DNA from: Leifsonia sp. C5G2
Lineage (GTDB): Bacteria; Actinomycetota; Actinomycetes; Actinomycetales; Microbacteriaceae
Reading direction: 5' to 3'
DNA length: 64,000 bases
Assembly (NCBI RefSeq): GCF_013359685.1
Contig: NZ_JABFMV010000016.1
Span: 1 to 64,000, forward strand
In this document: one piece after another, positions 8,035-15,879 of the stretch
Numbering within the stretch: the first letter of the stretch is position 1
Layout of the letters: each line of letters opens with the position of its first letter
Translations under genes and position numbers: made by a program
Notes under the pieces: generated by a model
What the model saw: the letters and a program-made list of their open reading frames with translations, nothing else
Database searches by the model: none
Told to the model about the DNA's origin: nothing

Positions 8035-9332
8035 GTCCGTCCGAACGCTGCTTCGTCGACGGTGTGCCCATGGAGGGCGTACCCGGTGAGGGGTCGGACG
8101 CTCCGCCCTGGTCCGACGGCTCGAACGATCGCGTCGTCAACGCCATCGTCATCAGCGAGGGTTATCTCGTCACAGTGGGTTACTGGCTTCCCGGCTACCG
8201 TCTCGTAGACGACGTGGCGTGGGAAGAGGCGCTCGCCGAGGAGTTGTTCGCCGAACTCGAGGCCGTGGTCGTCGTCGACCGTCTCGTGATGACGAACCTT
8301 CGGACCCAGGGGAGGCGGGGCCGCGCGATCGAACGCTGGTACCTGTGCCGACTCATCGAAATGCCCGACCTGGACGGTCGAGTGCGATACCTCAGCCGCG
8401 ACGACGTGGAGAGCGGCCACCTGGAAGACTTGGAGGGAGAATTGCTGCGCACCCTCCTCGACAGCTGGCCCGACTATCTGGACACGCTGGCGGAGGTGCC
8501 TCACCCTTCGAGCCTCGAACTGCTGGAAAAAGAGTCGGTGGTCTTCGTCGGAGGCGTGACGAAGATCGAAACAGACGACGACGAGCAACCGATCGCAGGG
8601 AGCGGCTCCCAACTGATCATCACGAACCGCAGACTGATCGCCCTCCACGGCCACGACGTGGTCTTCCGCGCCGACGCCTCACAGATCGCACGCTGCGCGC
8701 AGGCGGCGGGCGGACTCTTCCACCGTCCGTACGTCATCATCACGTTCTGTACCGCGGTCAGTCTCGACAGCGGGAACCGGCCGCTCACGACCATTCGCGC
8801 CCACGTACCCGAGGTCTCTGCGTTCCGCCGACTGGTCACCATCCTGGCCCACCTCGAACGCCCACCCGGAGAGCTCCAGCGAGTCCTCCGTCAACACTTC
8901 GAAGAACGAGTGAAGGCGCTCGACGGCACGGCGAAGCTCGAGACGGAGGGCTCCCCCGAGGCATACGAGGGGAGGTCGGTTCCGATCGGTCCGGGATGTG
9001 TCGGGGTCGTGCTGTACCTGCCGTCCTACGGCGGCGGAACGGTCTCCCTCGACGACCAAGCGTTCCCGGAGGTGGAGCTCACCGGCGACCCCACCGCCGA
9101 TATCGCAGAGATCGACGAGGTCCTGGACATCGCGATCGCCGGCCGGGCCACGACATTCCGTTTCGGGTCAGGCGGATGCACAGAAATCACCGGGCCGCGG
9201 GGCGTCCAACGGCGCTGGCTCAACGCACTGCCATGGCCGGGATGGCGCCGGCGTGCGGTCACGACCCATTACCTTCCCTACCGGCCTGGTGCCGCCGGGG
9301 CCCGGAATGGCGCCGGCGCCCAGAGTGCCTGA
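8031..9332 (+). CDS. hypothetical protein with repeated PH-like domains
   Basis: A 433-residue protein with no family name I can give. Two internal regions (about 65-155, with VVVVDRLVMTNLRTQG, and 170-280, with SQLIITNRRLIALHG) share a strand pattern with the single domain of the preceding gene, suggesting three related PH/GRAM-like modules across the pair. The C-terminal 150 residues are different, with VGVVLYLPSYGGGTVSLDD and a basic WRRR segment. There is no signal peptide or clear membrane helix. The ATGA overlap with the upstream gene indicates translational coupling. GC is lower than neighbours in parts (one sampled line about 60%). Confidence 0.65.
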   Translation: MSPSERCFVDGVPMEGVPGEGSDAPPWSDGSNDRVVNAIVISEGYLVTVGYWLPGYRLVDDVAWEEALAEELFAELEAVVVVDRLVMTNLRTQGRRGRAIERWYLCRLIEMPDLDGRVRYLSRDDVESGHLEDLEGELLRTLLDSWPDYLDTLAEVPHPSSLELLEKESVVFVGGVTKIETDDDEQPIAGSGSQLIITNRRLIALHGHDVVFRADASQIARCAQAAGGLFHRPYVIITFCTAVSLDSGNRPLTTIRAHVPEVSAFRRLVTILAHLERPPGELQRVLRQHFEERVKALDGTAKLETEGSPEAYEGRSVPIGPGCVGVVLYLPSYGGGTVSLDDQAFPEVELTGDPTADIAEIDEVLDIAIAGRATTFRFGSGGCTEITGPRGVQRRWLNALPWPGWRRRAVTTHYLPYRPGAAGARNGAGAQSA

Positions 9333-9662
9333 GTTCGTACCGGAAGGCTCGGCAGGGCGGAAGCCGCAGCAATGCGGGTGTCGCTCGCGGGTTCACTCCA
9401 TCGCCCGCATCCCGGTCGTCGGTCGACCGCGCTGGGATCGGCAGCCCGCTCACAGCATCCATCCGGTACAGTAGGTCAGTCGGCTCTTGACACCGCGCCT
9501 GCCGCGCGGATGGGTTTGTCAGTCAAGTGGGCCGGTTCCGCACCCGATCGGCGGTGTGGATCACATCAATCGTGAACGGCCCCGGACACAGTTCGCCCGG
9601 GATTCATTCGGTACGTTTCGGCGTGCCGCCGCGCACTCTAGACCAACCCAGGAAGCACATCC
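9333..9662. other. 330-bp intergenic region
   Basis: No gene is supported here. It holds the right copy of the 28-bp direct repeat (9436-9463), a TACAGT box just after it, and the 5' leader region of the DEAD-box helicase. A ribosome site AGGAAG lies before the helicase ATG. Long leaders are common for cold-shock RNA helicases, but no defined RNA structure was recognised. Confidence 0.5.
9436..9463 (+). repeat. 28-bp direct repeat, right copy
   Basis: Perfect copy of the sequence at 7381-7408, same orientation, 2,055 bp further on. Flanking bases on both sides differ from those of the left copy, so only these 28 bp are shared. Confidence 0.85.
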
Positions 9663-11732
9663 ATGCCCGGATACAACAAAGACCGACGATCGCAGCCCTC
9701 CCGCGGCGGCGCCCCCAAGGGCGGCCAGCGGAGCCCGAAGCACCGCGGCTACCGCGCCGAGGAGACGGCTGCGCCCAAGAAGGCGCGCTGGAACGCGGAG
9801 GACCGCGCCGCGCGCGGCCGTGCCGTCTACGGCGCCCGCGACGACAACGCCGCCGGCGGCCGTGGCCGCGGCGAGCGTCCCAACTGGGAGCCCCGCGGCA
9901 AGGACGCGCGCCGCACCGAGCGCGTGTGGGAGGAGCGGGCGCCGCGTCGCGACCGCGAGGACCGTCCGCGCCGCGAGTACGACGACCGTCCGCGTCGTTC
10001 GTTCGACGACCGTGCCGAGCGTCCGCGCCGCGAGTTCGACGACCGTCCGCGTCGTTCGTTCGACGACCGTGCCGAGCGTCCCCGCCGGGATGCCGGCGAC
10101 CGCACCGAGCGTCCGCGCCGCGAGTTCGACGACCGTCCGCGTCGTTCGTTCGACGACCGTGCCGACCGGCCGCGCCGTTCGTTCGACGACCGTGCCGACC
10201 GTCCGCGTCGCGACAACGACGACCGTCCGCGCCGTTCGTTCGACGACCGCGCGGAGCGTCCGCGTCGTGAGTACGACGACCGTCCACGTCGCCAGTTCGA
10301 TGACCGTGCCGACCGTCCCCGTCGTTCGTTCGACGAGCGTGCCGAGCGTCCGCGTCGCGACAACGACGACCGTCCGCGCCGTTCGTTCGACGACCGTGCC
10401 GACCGTCCCCGCCGCCAGTTCGATGACCGCGCCGAGCGTCCGCGTCGCGACTCCTCCTTCTACCCGTCGCGCGACGAGAAGGCGGCCTTCCAGCCGACCG
10501 ACGACGTCGTGCTCGAGCGGCTCGAGGCGGAGGCCATCCAGGCGGAGGACGTCGACGGCGTGACCTTCGGCGACCTGGGCCTCGGCGGCAACATCGTCCG
10601 CGCCCTCGCCGAGCTCGGCGCCGAGAAGCCGTTCCCGATCCAGGCGGCCACCCTGCCCGACGTGCTCGCGGGCAAGGACGTGCTCGGCCGCGGCCGCACC
10701 GGCTCCGGCAAGACCATCGCCTTCGGCGCTCCGCTCGCCGAGCGGCTCATGCAGCTGTGGGCGGAGTCCGGCAAGTCGGGCGGGAAGCGTCAGCTGGGCC
10801 GCTCCCCGCGCGCGCTGATCCTCGCCCCGACCCGTGAGCTCGCGCTCCAGATCGACCGCACGGTGCAGCCGATCGCGCGTAGCGTCGGCCTCTTCACCAC
10901 GCAGATCTACGGCGGCGTCCCCCAGGGCCGCCAGGTGGGCGCGCTGCAGCGCGGCGTCGACATCGTGATCGGCACCCCCGGCCGCATCGAGGACCTCGTG
11001 GAGCAGGGCCGTCTCGACCTCAGCGAGGTCGTCATCACCGTGCTCGACGAGGCCGACCACATGTGCGACCTGGGCTTCCTGGAGCCGGTGCAGCGCATCC
11101 TGCGTCACACCGCAGAGGGCGGCCAGAAGCTGCTCTTCTCGGCCACGCTCGACTCCGGTGTCGCGCAGCTCGTCGACGAGTTCCTCGTCGACCCGGCTGT
11201 GCACGAGGTCGCCGGCGAGGACCAGGCGTCCTCGACCATCGACCACCGCGTGCTGGTGATCGAGCACCGCGACAAGGGCGCCATCATCGAGCAGCTCGCC
11301 GACCGCGACGGCAAGACCCTGGTCTTCGCCCGCACGCGCGCCTTCGCCGAGATGCTCGCCGACCAGCTGGAGGACGCCGGCATCCCCGCCGTCAGCCTGC
11401 ACGGCGACCTGAACCAGTCGCGCCGCACGCGCAACCTGGCGCAGCTCACCAGCGGCCGCGTGAACGTGCTGGTCGCGACCGACGTCGCCGCCCGCGGCAT
11501 CCACGTCGACGACATCGACCTGGTCATCCAGGCCGACGCTCCGGACGAGTACAAGACCTACCTGCACCGCTCCGGCCGCACCGGCCGCGCCGGCAAGCAG
11601 GGCACGGTCGTCACGCTCATCCCGAAGCAGCGCCAGCGTCGCATGAACGAGCTGCTCGGCCGCGCCGAGATCGAGGCGGACTTCGTCCCCACCGCCCCCG
11701 GCGACGACCTGCTCCTCACCCTGGCGCAGTAA
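9663..11732 (+). CDS. DEAD/DEAH-box RNA helicase with RPRR/DD repeat region
   Basis: A 689-residue ATP-dependent RNA helicase. The N-terminal 100 residues are basic and low in complexity, and residues about 100-264 are an imperfect repeat of RPRR followed by acidic/aromatic units. The helicase core follows: Q-motif region FPIQAATLP, Walker A GRTGSGKT near residue 345, VLDEADHM (motif II), SAT (motif III), and HRSGRTGRAG (motif VI). Such proteins unwind structured RNA in ribosome assembly, RNA decay and cold adaptation. Unlike many relatives, the Arg-rich tail is at the N-terminus. It ends just before a long palindrome. Confidence 0.93.
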   Translation: MPGYNKDRRSQPSRGGAPKGGQRSPKHRGYRAEETAAPKKARWNAEDRAARGRAVYGARDDNAAGGRGRGERPNWEPRGKDARRTERVWEERAPRRDREDRPRREYDDRPRRSFDDRAERPRREFDDRPRRSFDDRAERPRRDAGDRTERPRREFDDRPRRSFDDRADRPRRSFDDRADRPRRDNDDRPRRSFDDRAERPRREYDDRPRRQFDDRADRPRRSFDERAERPRRDNDDRPRRSFDDRADRPRRQFDDRAERPRRDSSFYPSRDEKAAFQPTDDVVLERLEAEAIQAEDVDGVTFGDLGLGGNIVRALAELGAEKPFPIQAATLPDVLAGKDVLGRGRTGSGKTIAFGAPLAERLMQLWAESGKSGGKRQLGRSPRALILAPTRELALQIDRTVQPIARSVGLFTTQIYGGVPQGRQVGALQRGVDIVIGTPGRIEDLVEQGRLDLSEVVITVLDEADHMCDLGFLEPVQRILRHTAEGGQKLLFSATLDSGVAQLVDEFLVDPAVHEVAGEDQASSTIDHRVLVIEHRDKGAIIEQLADRDGKTLVFARTRAFAEMLADQLEDAGIPAVSLHGDLNQSRRTRNLAQLTSGRVNVLVATDVAARGIHVDDIDLVIQADAPDEYKTYLHRSGRTGRAGKQGTVVTLIPKQRQRRMNELLGRAEIEADFVPTAPGDDLLLTLAQ
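9960..10452 (+). repeat. coding tandem repeats (RPRR-xFDDRAE units)
   Basis: About 490 bp made of near-identical 36- and 39-bp units encoding RPRRSFDDRAE, RPRREFDD and RPRRDNDD variants within the helicase gene. The alternation of arginine pairs and aspartate pairs is a low-complexity, probably disordered, RNA-binding or phase-separating segment. Recombination between units could change copy number. Confidence 0.85.
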
Positions 11733-11753
11733 CACCCGCGCCACCCCAGCTCA

Positions 11754-11810
11754 GAGCTCCTGAGTTCTTCGACCTTTTCGCTGCGAATCGGTCGAAGAAC
11801 TCAGGAGCTC
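11754..11810. repeat. palindromic element, copy A (possible terminator)
   Basis: A perfect 21-bp inverted repeat (left arm 11754-11774, right arm 11790-11810) with a 15-nt loop. The core of 55 bp (11755-11809) is the same length as, and closely similar to, the element at 38189-38243; the right-arm stretch TCGAAGAACTCAGGAGCT is identical in both. Copy A lies 22 bp after the helicase stop and can serve as its terminator, but the shared sequence shows it is a dispersed repeat. Confidence 0.85.
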
Positions 11811-11865
11811 TTTGCGTCGTGCGGCGAGGTCATTGCGGACATCGAGCAGCGGCTTGCAGTACGGT

Positions 11866-11874
11866 TGTGATACT
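11866..11874 (+). promoter_or_regulatory. possible extended -10 promoter of esxA
   Basis: TG-T-GATACT (11866-11874) has the extended -10 form, 39 bp before the esxA ATG. No good -35 is seen at the usual distance. It follows directly on the palindrome that closes the helicase gene. Confidence 0.4.
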
Positions 11875-11912
11875 TTTCAGCGAAACATCAGTTCGAGATG
11901 AAAGGTGCCATT

Positions 11913-12203
11913 ATGGCGATTATCAGTGTCACCCCCGAGCAGCTGAAGAGCCAGGCGAAGGTGTACCTCACCGCCAAGGACGAGATCGAGTCGGCGGTTC
12001 AGAAGGTCAACAGCATGAACAGCACCATCGCCGAGGAGTGGAAGGGTGCGGCGTTCGAGGCGTACCTGACCCAGTACGACCAGCTCTACTCGGAGGTCGT
12101 GAAGTTCGAGCAGCTCCTCGAGAGCATCAACGCTCAGCTCAACTCGTACGCCGACACTGTTGCGGAGCGCGATGCCCAGGATGCGCAGAGCTTCGGCTTC
12201 TGA
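11913..12203 (+). CDS. esxA: WXG100 family secreted protein (EsxA-like)
   Basis: A 96-residue helix-turn-helix hairpin protein, the size of ESAT-6/EsxA substrates of type VII secretion. The WXG motif is W43-K44-G45 in EEWKGAAFEAY, at the turn between two amphipathic helices. The ATG at 11913 is preferred over one five codons upstream because AAAGG precedes it at good spacing and the WXG100 N-terminus (MAIISVTPEQL) starts there. I see no clear YxxxD/E export signal near its C-terminus. It leads the T7SS gene cluster and is expected to form a dimer exported by EssC. Confidence 0.9.
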   Translation: MAIISVTPEQLKSQAKVYLTAKDEIESAVQKVNSMNSTIAEEWKGAAFEAYLTQYDQLYSEVVKFEQLLESINAQLNSYADTVAERDAQDAQSFGF

Positions 12204-12726
12204 GCGTTCGGCCCGACGCGTGCGGGCGGCGGCCGTGGCCCTCAGCGTTGCTGGGGGCCTCGGTCTGTTCGCCGGCGCCTCGACGGGTGCCGCCGCCGAA
12301 TCGGGCTCGGGCGCCGGCGGCAATGGCGACGGCAGCCTTCACCTGATCCCGGAGATCATCGCGAACGAGCGGCTCAGCACTGCGGGATCCGCGGAGTTCG
12401 CGATCACCGCGCGGCTCTTCCTCCCCCCTGTGGAGAGCCAGGCCCGCCGAGTCGAGCAGTCCAGAGCGGCCGTGACGAACGCCGTCGACACGATCACCTT
12501 CGAGGGTGCGGAGAACGCGTCGGCGGCCGATGATTTCGCTCGGATGCGCAGCCGCCTGTTTCAGGACTACTCCCACCAGGCCATCCCTGGCACGGCGAAC
12601 GACGATGTGATGCAGGGCACGGACCTGTGGTTCGTCGTCCTCATCGCCGCCTCCGTCCCCCTCGGAGGGCTGGCCGCATTCCTCGGTTTGAAGATGGCGT
12701 CACGGAGAGCGAGTGGACATGCCTGA
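12172..12726 (+). CDS. EssA-like type VII secretion membrane protein
   Basis: About 184 residues. An N-terminal hydrophobic stretch after basic residues (ARRVRAAAVALSVAGGLGLF) and a C-terminal helix (LWFVVLIAASVPLGGLAAFL) with a short basic tail give a two-anchor or signal-plus-anchor layout, with an extracytoplasmic middle. Size, topology and place between esxA and esaB match EssA of Firmicutes T7SSb systems; sequence identity could not be tested. The start is uncertain: ATG 12172, ATG 12181 or TTG 12160; I chose 12172, which has GGAG upstream. It overlaps esxA by 32 bp. Confidence 0.6.
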   Translation: MPRMRRASASERSARRVRAAAVALSVAGGLGLFAGASTGAAAESGSGAGGNGDGSLHLIPEIIANERLSTAGSAEFAITARLFLPPVESQARRVEQSRAAVTNAVDTITFEGAENASAADDFARMRSRLFQDYSHQAIPGTANDDVMQGTDLWFVVLIAASVPLGGLAAFLGLKMASRRASGHA

Positions 12727-12973
12727 TCGGCACATCGACATCAGTCTCGAGTTCAATGGTCAGCAGCTGGACCTGCGGGTCCCCACGGCGGTCACGCTCC
12801 TGCGGCTGTCAGAGCTCATCGGCACGGTGCTCGCCCAGCGCGGCATCCGGATGCCGCCGCGGTGGCGCCTTCGACTGAAGGACAAGGCGTTGGCTCTCGG
12901 TGACTACGATGTCATCGATGACTTCCCGGTCGGCGACGGCGATGTGTTCCAGGTGGTCTCCGCCGCCGACTGA
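12719..12973 (+). CDS. esaB: EsaB/YukD-like ubiquitin-fold protein
   Basis: An 84-residue cytoplasmic protein with the small ubiquitin-like pattern of EsaB/YukD: an opening strand HIDISLEFNGQQLDLRVP, a central helix VTLLRLSELIG, then WRLRLKDKALALGDYD and a final GDGDVFQVV strand. EsaB is a regulator or core component of T7SSb systems. The ATG at 12719 overlaps the previous stop; a GTG two codons earlier is possible. It closes the esxA-EssA-esaB unit and is convergent with esaA, 18 bp away. Confidence 0.8.
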   Translation: MPDRHIDISLEFNGQQLDLRVPTAVTLLRLSELIGTVLAQRGIRMPPRWRLRLKDKALALGDYDVIDDFPVGDGDVFQVVSAAD

Positions 12974-12991
12974 CGCGTCGAGATCGACTTC

Positions 12992-15781
12992 TCACCGGCG
13001 CGCGTCCTGAGCCGCAGCGGCCCGGCGCTTCCGACGAACCAGTGTCGCAGACAGTGCTCCGATCAGAGATCCCGCCGCGAAGATCGCGATCCAGCGGTAA
13101 TCGAAACCGTCGCTGTGGACGGCCGTGGAGCGGGGCGTGACGTCCTTGGCCGTGACCGGATTGGCGAGGACCTCGTAGATCTTCGCCGGGTCTGCGCCGG
13201 TGGCGCGGGTGTTGGAGAGCACGGTCGAGAATCGACTGCTGAATGTGCTGCTCTCGGCGACTCCTGAACTGCCGGCCGCGATCGTTCCGTTCATGGCACC
13301 GAGCAGTCTGCTCGTCTCGGCCTGTGTTCTCTGCACCCCGGCGAGGAGGTCGTCGAACTGAGCGGAGTTGTCTTCGATCAGTCGTGCGCTGCCTGCGACC
13401 GCTTCCGCGTTCCGGCTCGACGACTCCACGAGCTGGGTGAGGTTCTTGTACAGCGTCGGGCCGGTCGTCTCGTCGAGGTAGAGCTCCGCCCGTCCCGGCT
13501 TCTGGCCGTCCCAGGCTGTGGTGGTGAGTTGGATGACGGTGTTGGACTTCGCCGCCCAGAGCTCGGGAGCCGCGTTGACGCTGGTGATGGCCGCTGCGTA
13601 CCACGCCTCGAGCTGCTTCAGCGCGGTCGTGAAGTACGACTCTTCGAGCTTCAGCTCGGACAGCGCTTCGACGTTCTGCTGCGTGATGGACTGCGACTGC
13701 TTCACGATCGCGAGCTGGGCTTGCAGGGCCTTGATGTTGTCGATGCCGAGCCGTCGATACGCCTCCACGTCGCTCTCGTGGAGTCGGGCGGCGATCGTCT
13801 CCGGATCGACGACACCGTACATGTTGTAGACGGAGGCTCTGCTGTGCGCCGGGAAGTCTCCGCTCGCCAGCACGGCGGTTCTGAAGGAGGACTCCTTCTC
13901 GCCCGGGGCGCCGTAGAGGAAGCGGAGGAGGTTCGCCGCGGTGGCGATCTGTCCGAGGTAGTCGGTGGTGGCTTTGAAGTCATCGGTGAGGTCGATGGCC
14001 GAGGCGCTCGCGGGCATGAGCACGTACCGGTCGCTTCCCAGACTGCGCGACTCCGACACCGCGGGCGAGATCTCCTGCGCTGCGTATTCCACCAGGATGT
14101 CGCCGCCGAGGTCGTGGAGGTCGATCGCGAGACCGAGCGCGACGGTGAGCGGCGCCGATCCGTTCGTGTTGTCGATGGTCGCGACGCCGGTGGCCTCGTC
14201 GATCGTCATCAGCTCCGGCGCGGGAGGGGGGCCGGCGGGCGACACCGACAGATCCGTTGGGTTCAGGCCGACGGGCAGCTGAACGCGCACCTCTTGCCGG
14301 ACACCGGCGGGGACCGTGACGGGGAGCGTCTTCGTGACGGTCTGGTTCATGCTCCGTTGACTGGCGGGCAGGATGTTGAGGGCGGGGCCGGCGATGTTCA
14401 TGGCGTCCGCGTAGCGCTTGATGAGCGCCAACCGGCTCTCGTACGGTGCGGCCGTGAAGTCCGTCGCGGTCTCCAGGCTGCTGAACAGCGCTGCGTACAT
14501 CGCCGGGTCGGTGGAGATGCCTCGGACGAGGGCGTCCAGCTCCGCCACGTATGCCGATCGCGGATCGGAGGAAGCCGATCCCGAGGCGAAGCTCTTGGCC
14601 ACCTTGTTGGCGAGCGCCTGGCGGGCGGAGGCCGCGGGCAGCGTCGCGGGGTCGACGGTCGGCACTGCATCCGAGCCGGGACCGAAGTATTCGCTCAGCA
14701 GTCGCCGGATGAGTCGGTCGAGCTGGTCCGTGGACGTGGCGAGAGCGGTGTCCTGCTCCCTGAGCGATCCCGTCACGCCTGCGATGGTCGTGTTGTAGCG
14801 ACCGGCGAGGTCCTCGTACCCTGTCACCGTCTCGCGGAGGTCCGTCAGCGCCCCGGTCGGCATGCCGTCGCCGTCCACAGAGGCGAGGCCCTCGAAGCCC
14901 GACCAGGAGCCGTCGCCGGAGCGCAGCACGTCGACGTGAGCGGAGAACGCCTCGCGGAAGAAGTCGGAGTCCGATGCCGCCTGATCGCCGATGGCGGCGT
15001 TGCCGTTCAGCGCGTTGGTCTCGGCGATCCGCTCCTGCAGGGAGAAGTAGTCCGAGAGATCCGGCTGCTGGGCCGCGAGCGAGTCGCCGATCGAGGTGAG
15101 GGTGCCCGTCGTCGCAGTGGTGAACCCGTTCTGCGCCTGGATCCAGGCGGAGTTCATCGATCGCAGGATCTCGGCCATGCTCTCGGTCCGCTTGTACCCT
15201 TCGTCCGTCTTGCCGAGCTCTGGCTGGAGACCGTTCGCCACCGTCCCCACGAGCTTCGAGTAGCGGTCGACGACGGTCTCCATGCTCACCTGTGCGCCCG
15301 AGATGTTGTCGGCCACGCTGGCGAAGTACATCTTCACCACCCGGGTGTTGAAATCGCGGAGGATCGTGGAGACCTCGTTCCGAAGGCGCTGCTCCGACAA
15401 CGGGTCGCCGGAGGCGAGCCGGACATCGATCACGGCCTTGGTGGGGTCGATGTCCTGGAGGGTGAGGATGTCGTGGGAGAACGATCTCGGAAGCACGATC
15501 ACCGCATCGACCGCGTCGTCCGAGTAGGCCCTCTCCGCCACTCCGCGCGAGACGACCTCCCAGTTGAATCGGGCGTCGTTCGACACGAGGCCGACGAACT
15601 CCTTGCCGAAGACATAGTCCGTGCCATTGAACGTGGCGGGCTCGTCCTCGTTCACCAGCGCGATCGTGGATGCGCCCGGTCCCGTGACGGCGGCGGTCCC
15701 ACCCACCGAACCGGACGAGGCGATCAGGAGGCCGGCGACACCGAGGACCGCCAGTCCGATGAGCAGCTTCTTGAGCACCAT
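12992..15781 (-). CDS. esaA: type VII secretion protein EsaA-like
   Basis: A 929-residue membrane protein with one transmembrane helix at each end (about residues 5-27 and 893-915) and a large outside region. The N-terminal domain carries the EsaA/YueB pattern: ALVNEDEPATFNG, then VVSRGVAERAYSDDAVDAV and IVLPRSFSHDI. In Firmicutes this protein spans the cell wall and is an essential T7SS part; in Bacillus its relative is a phage receptor. Here it lies on the opposite strand to the rest of the locus, with its own AT-rich promoter. ATG at 15781 is preceded by GGAGG. Confidence 0.82.
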   Translation of the reverse strand: MVLKKLLIGLAVLGVAGLLIASSGSVGGTAAVTGPGASTIALVNEDEPATFNGTDYVFGKEFVGLVSNDARFNWEVVSRGVAERAYSDDAVDAVIVLPRSFSHDILTLQDIDPTKAVIDVRLASGDPLSEQRLRNEVSTILRDFNTRVVKMYFASVADNISGAQVSMETVVDRYSKLVGTVANGLQPELGKTDEGYKRTESMAEILRSMNSAWIQAQNGFTTATTGTLTSIGDSLAAQQPDLSDYFSLQERIAETNALNGNAAIGDQAASDSDFFREAFSAHVDVLRSGDGSWSGFEGLASVDGDGMPTGALTDLRETVTGYEDLAGRYNTTIAGVTGSLREQDTALATSTDQLDRLIRRLLSEYFGPGSDAVPTVDPATLPAASARQALANKVAKSFASGSASSDPRSAYVAELDALVRGISTDPAMYAALFSSLETATDFTAAPYESRLALIKRYADAMNIAGPALNILPASQRSMNQTVTKTLPVTVPAGVRQEVRVQLPVGLNPTDLSVSPAGPPPAPELMTIDEATGVATIDNTNGSAPLTVALGLAIDLHDLGGDILVEYAAQEISPAVSESRSLGSDRYVLMPASASAIDLTDDFKATTDYLGQIATAANLLRFLYGAPGEKESSFRTAVLASGDFPAHSRASVYNMYGVVDPETIAARLHESDVEAYRRLGIDNIKALQAQLAIVKQSQSITQQNVEALSELKLEESYFTTALKQLEAWYAAAITSVNAAPELWAAKSNTVIQLTTTAWDGQKPGRAELYLDETTGPTLYKNLTQLVESSSRNAEAVAGSARLIEDNSAQFDDLLAGVQRTQAETSRLLGAMNGTIAAGSSGVAESSTFSSRFSTVLSNTRATGADPAKIYEVLANPVTAKDVTPRSTAVHSDGFDYRWIAIFAAGSLIGALSATLVRRKRRAAAAQDARR

Positions 15782-15811
15782 GCCTCCGGTTCGGATATCG
15801 AGAATTCGTCT

Positions 15812-15845
15812 ATTATAATAATGCGGGACACTGTATGTCAGTGTC
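15812..15845 (-). promoter_or_regulatory. esaA promoter with inverted-repeat operator
   Basis: On the minus strand CTGACA (15841-15836), an 18-bp spacer and TATAAT (15817-15812) make the best promoter in the window. A 7-bp inverted repeat, GACACTG and CAGTGTC (15827-15833 and 15839-15845), covers the -35 and could bind a repressor. The same 98-bp gap must also drive essB; TAGGAT at 15850-15855 is a possible -10 for it. Confidence 0.55.
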
Positions 15846-15879
15846 GCGCTAGGATATCGGAACGGTGGGGAGCAGGGCG

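Noticed and set aside
9960-10452. Regular repeats that look CRISPR-like
   Set aside because: Units are contiguous, in frame and encode protein; there are no unique spacers and no cas genes.
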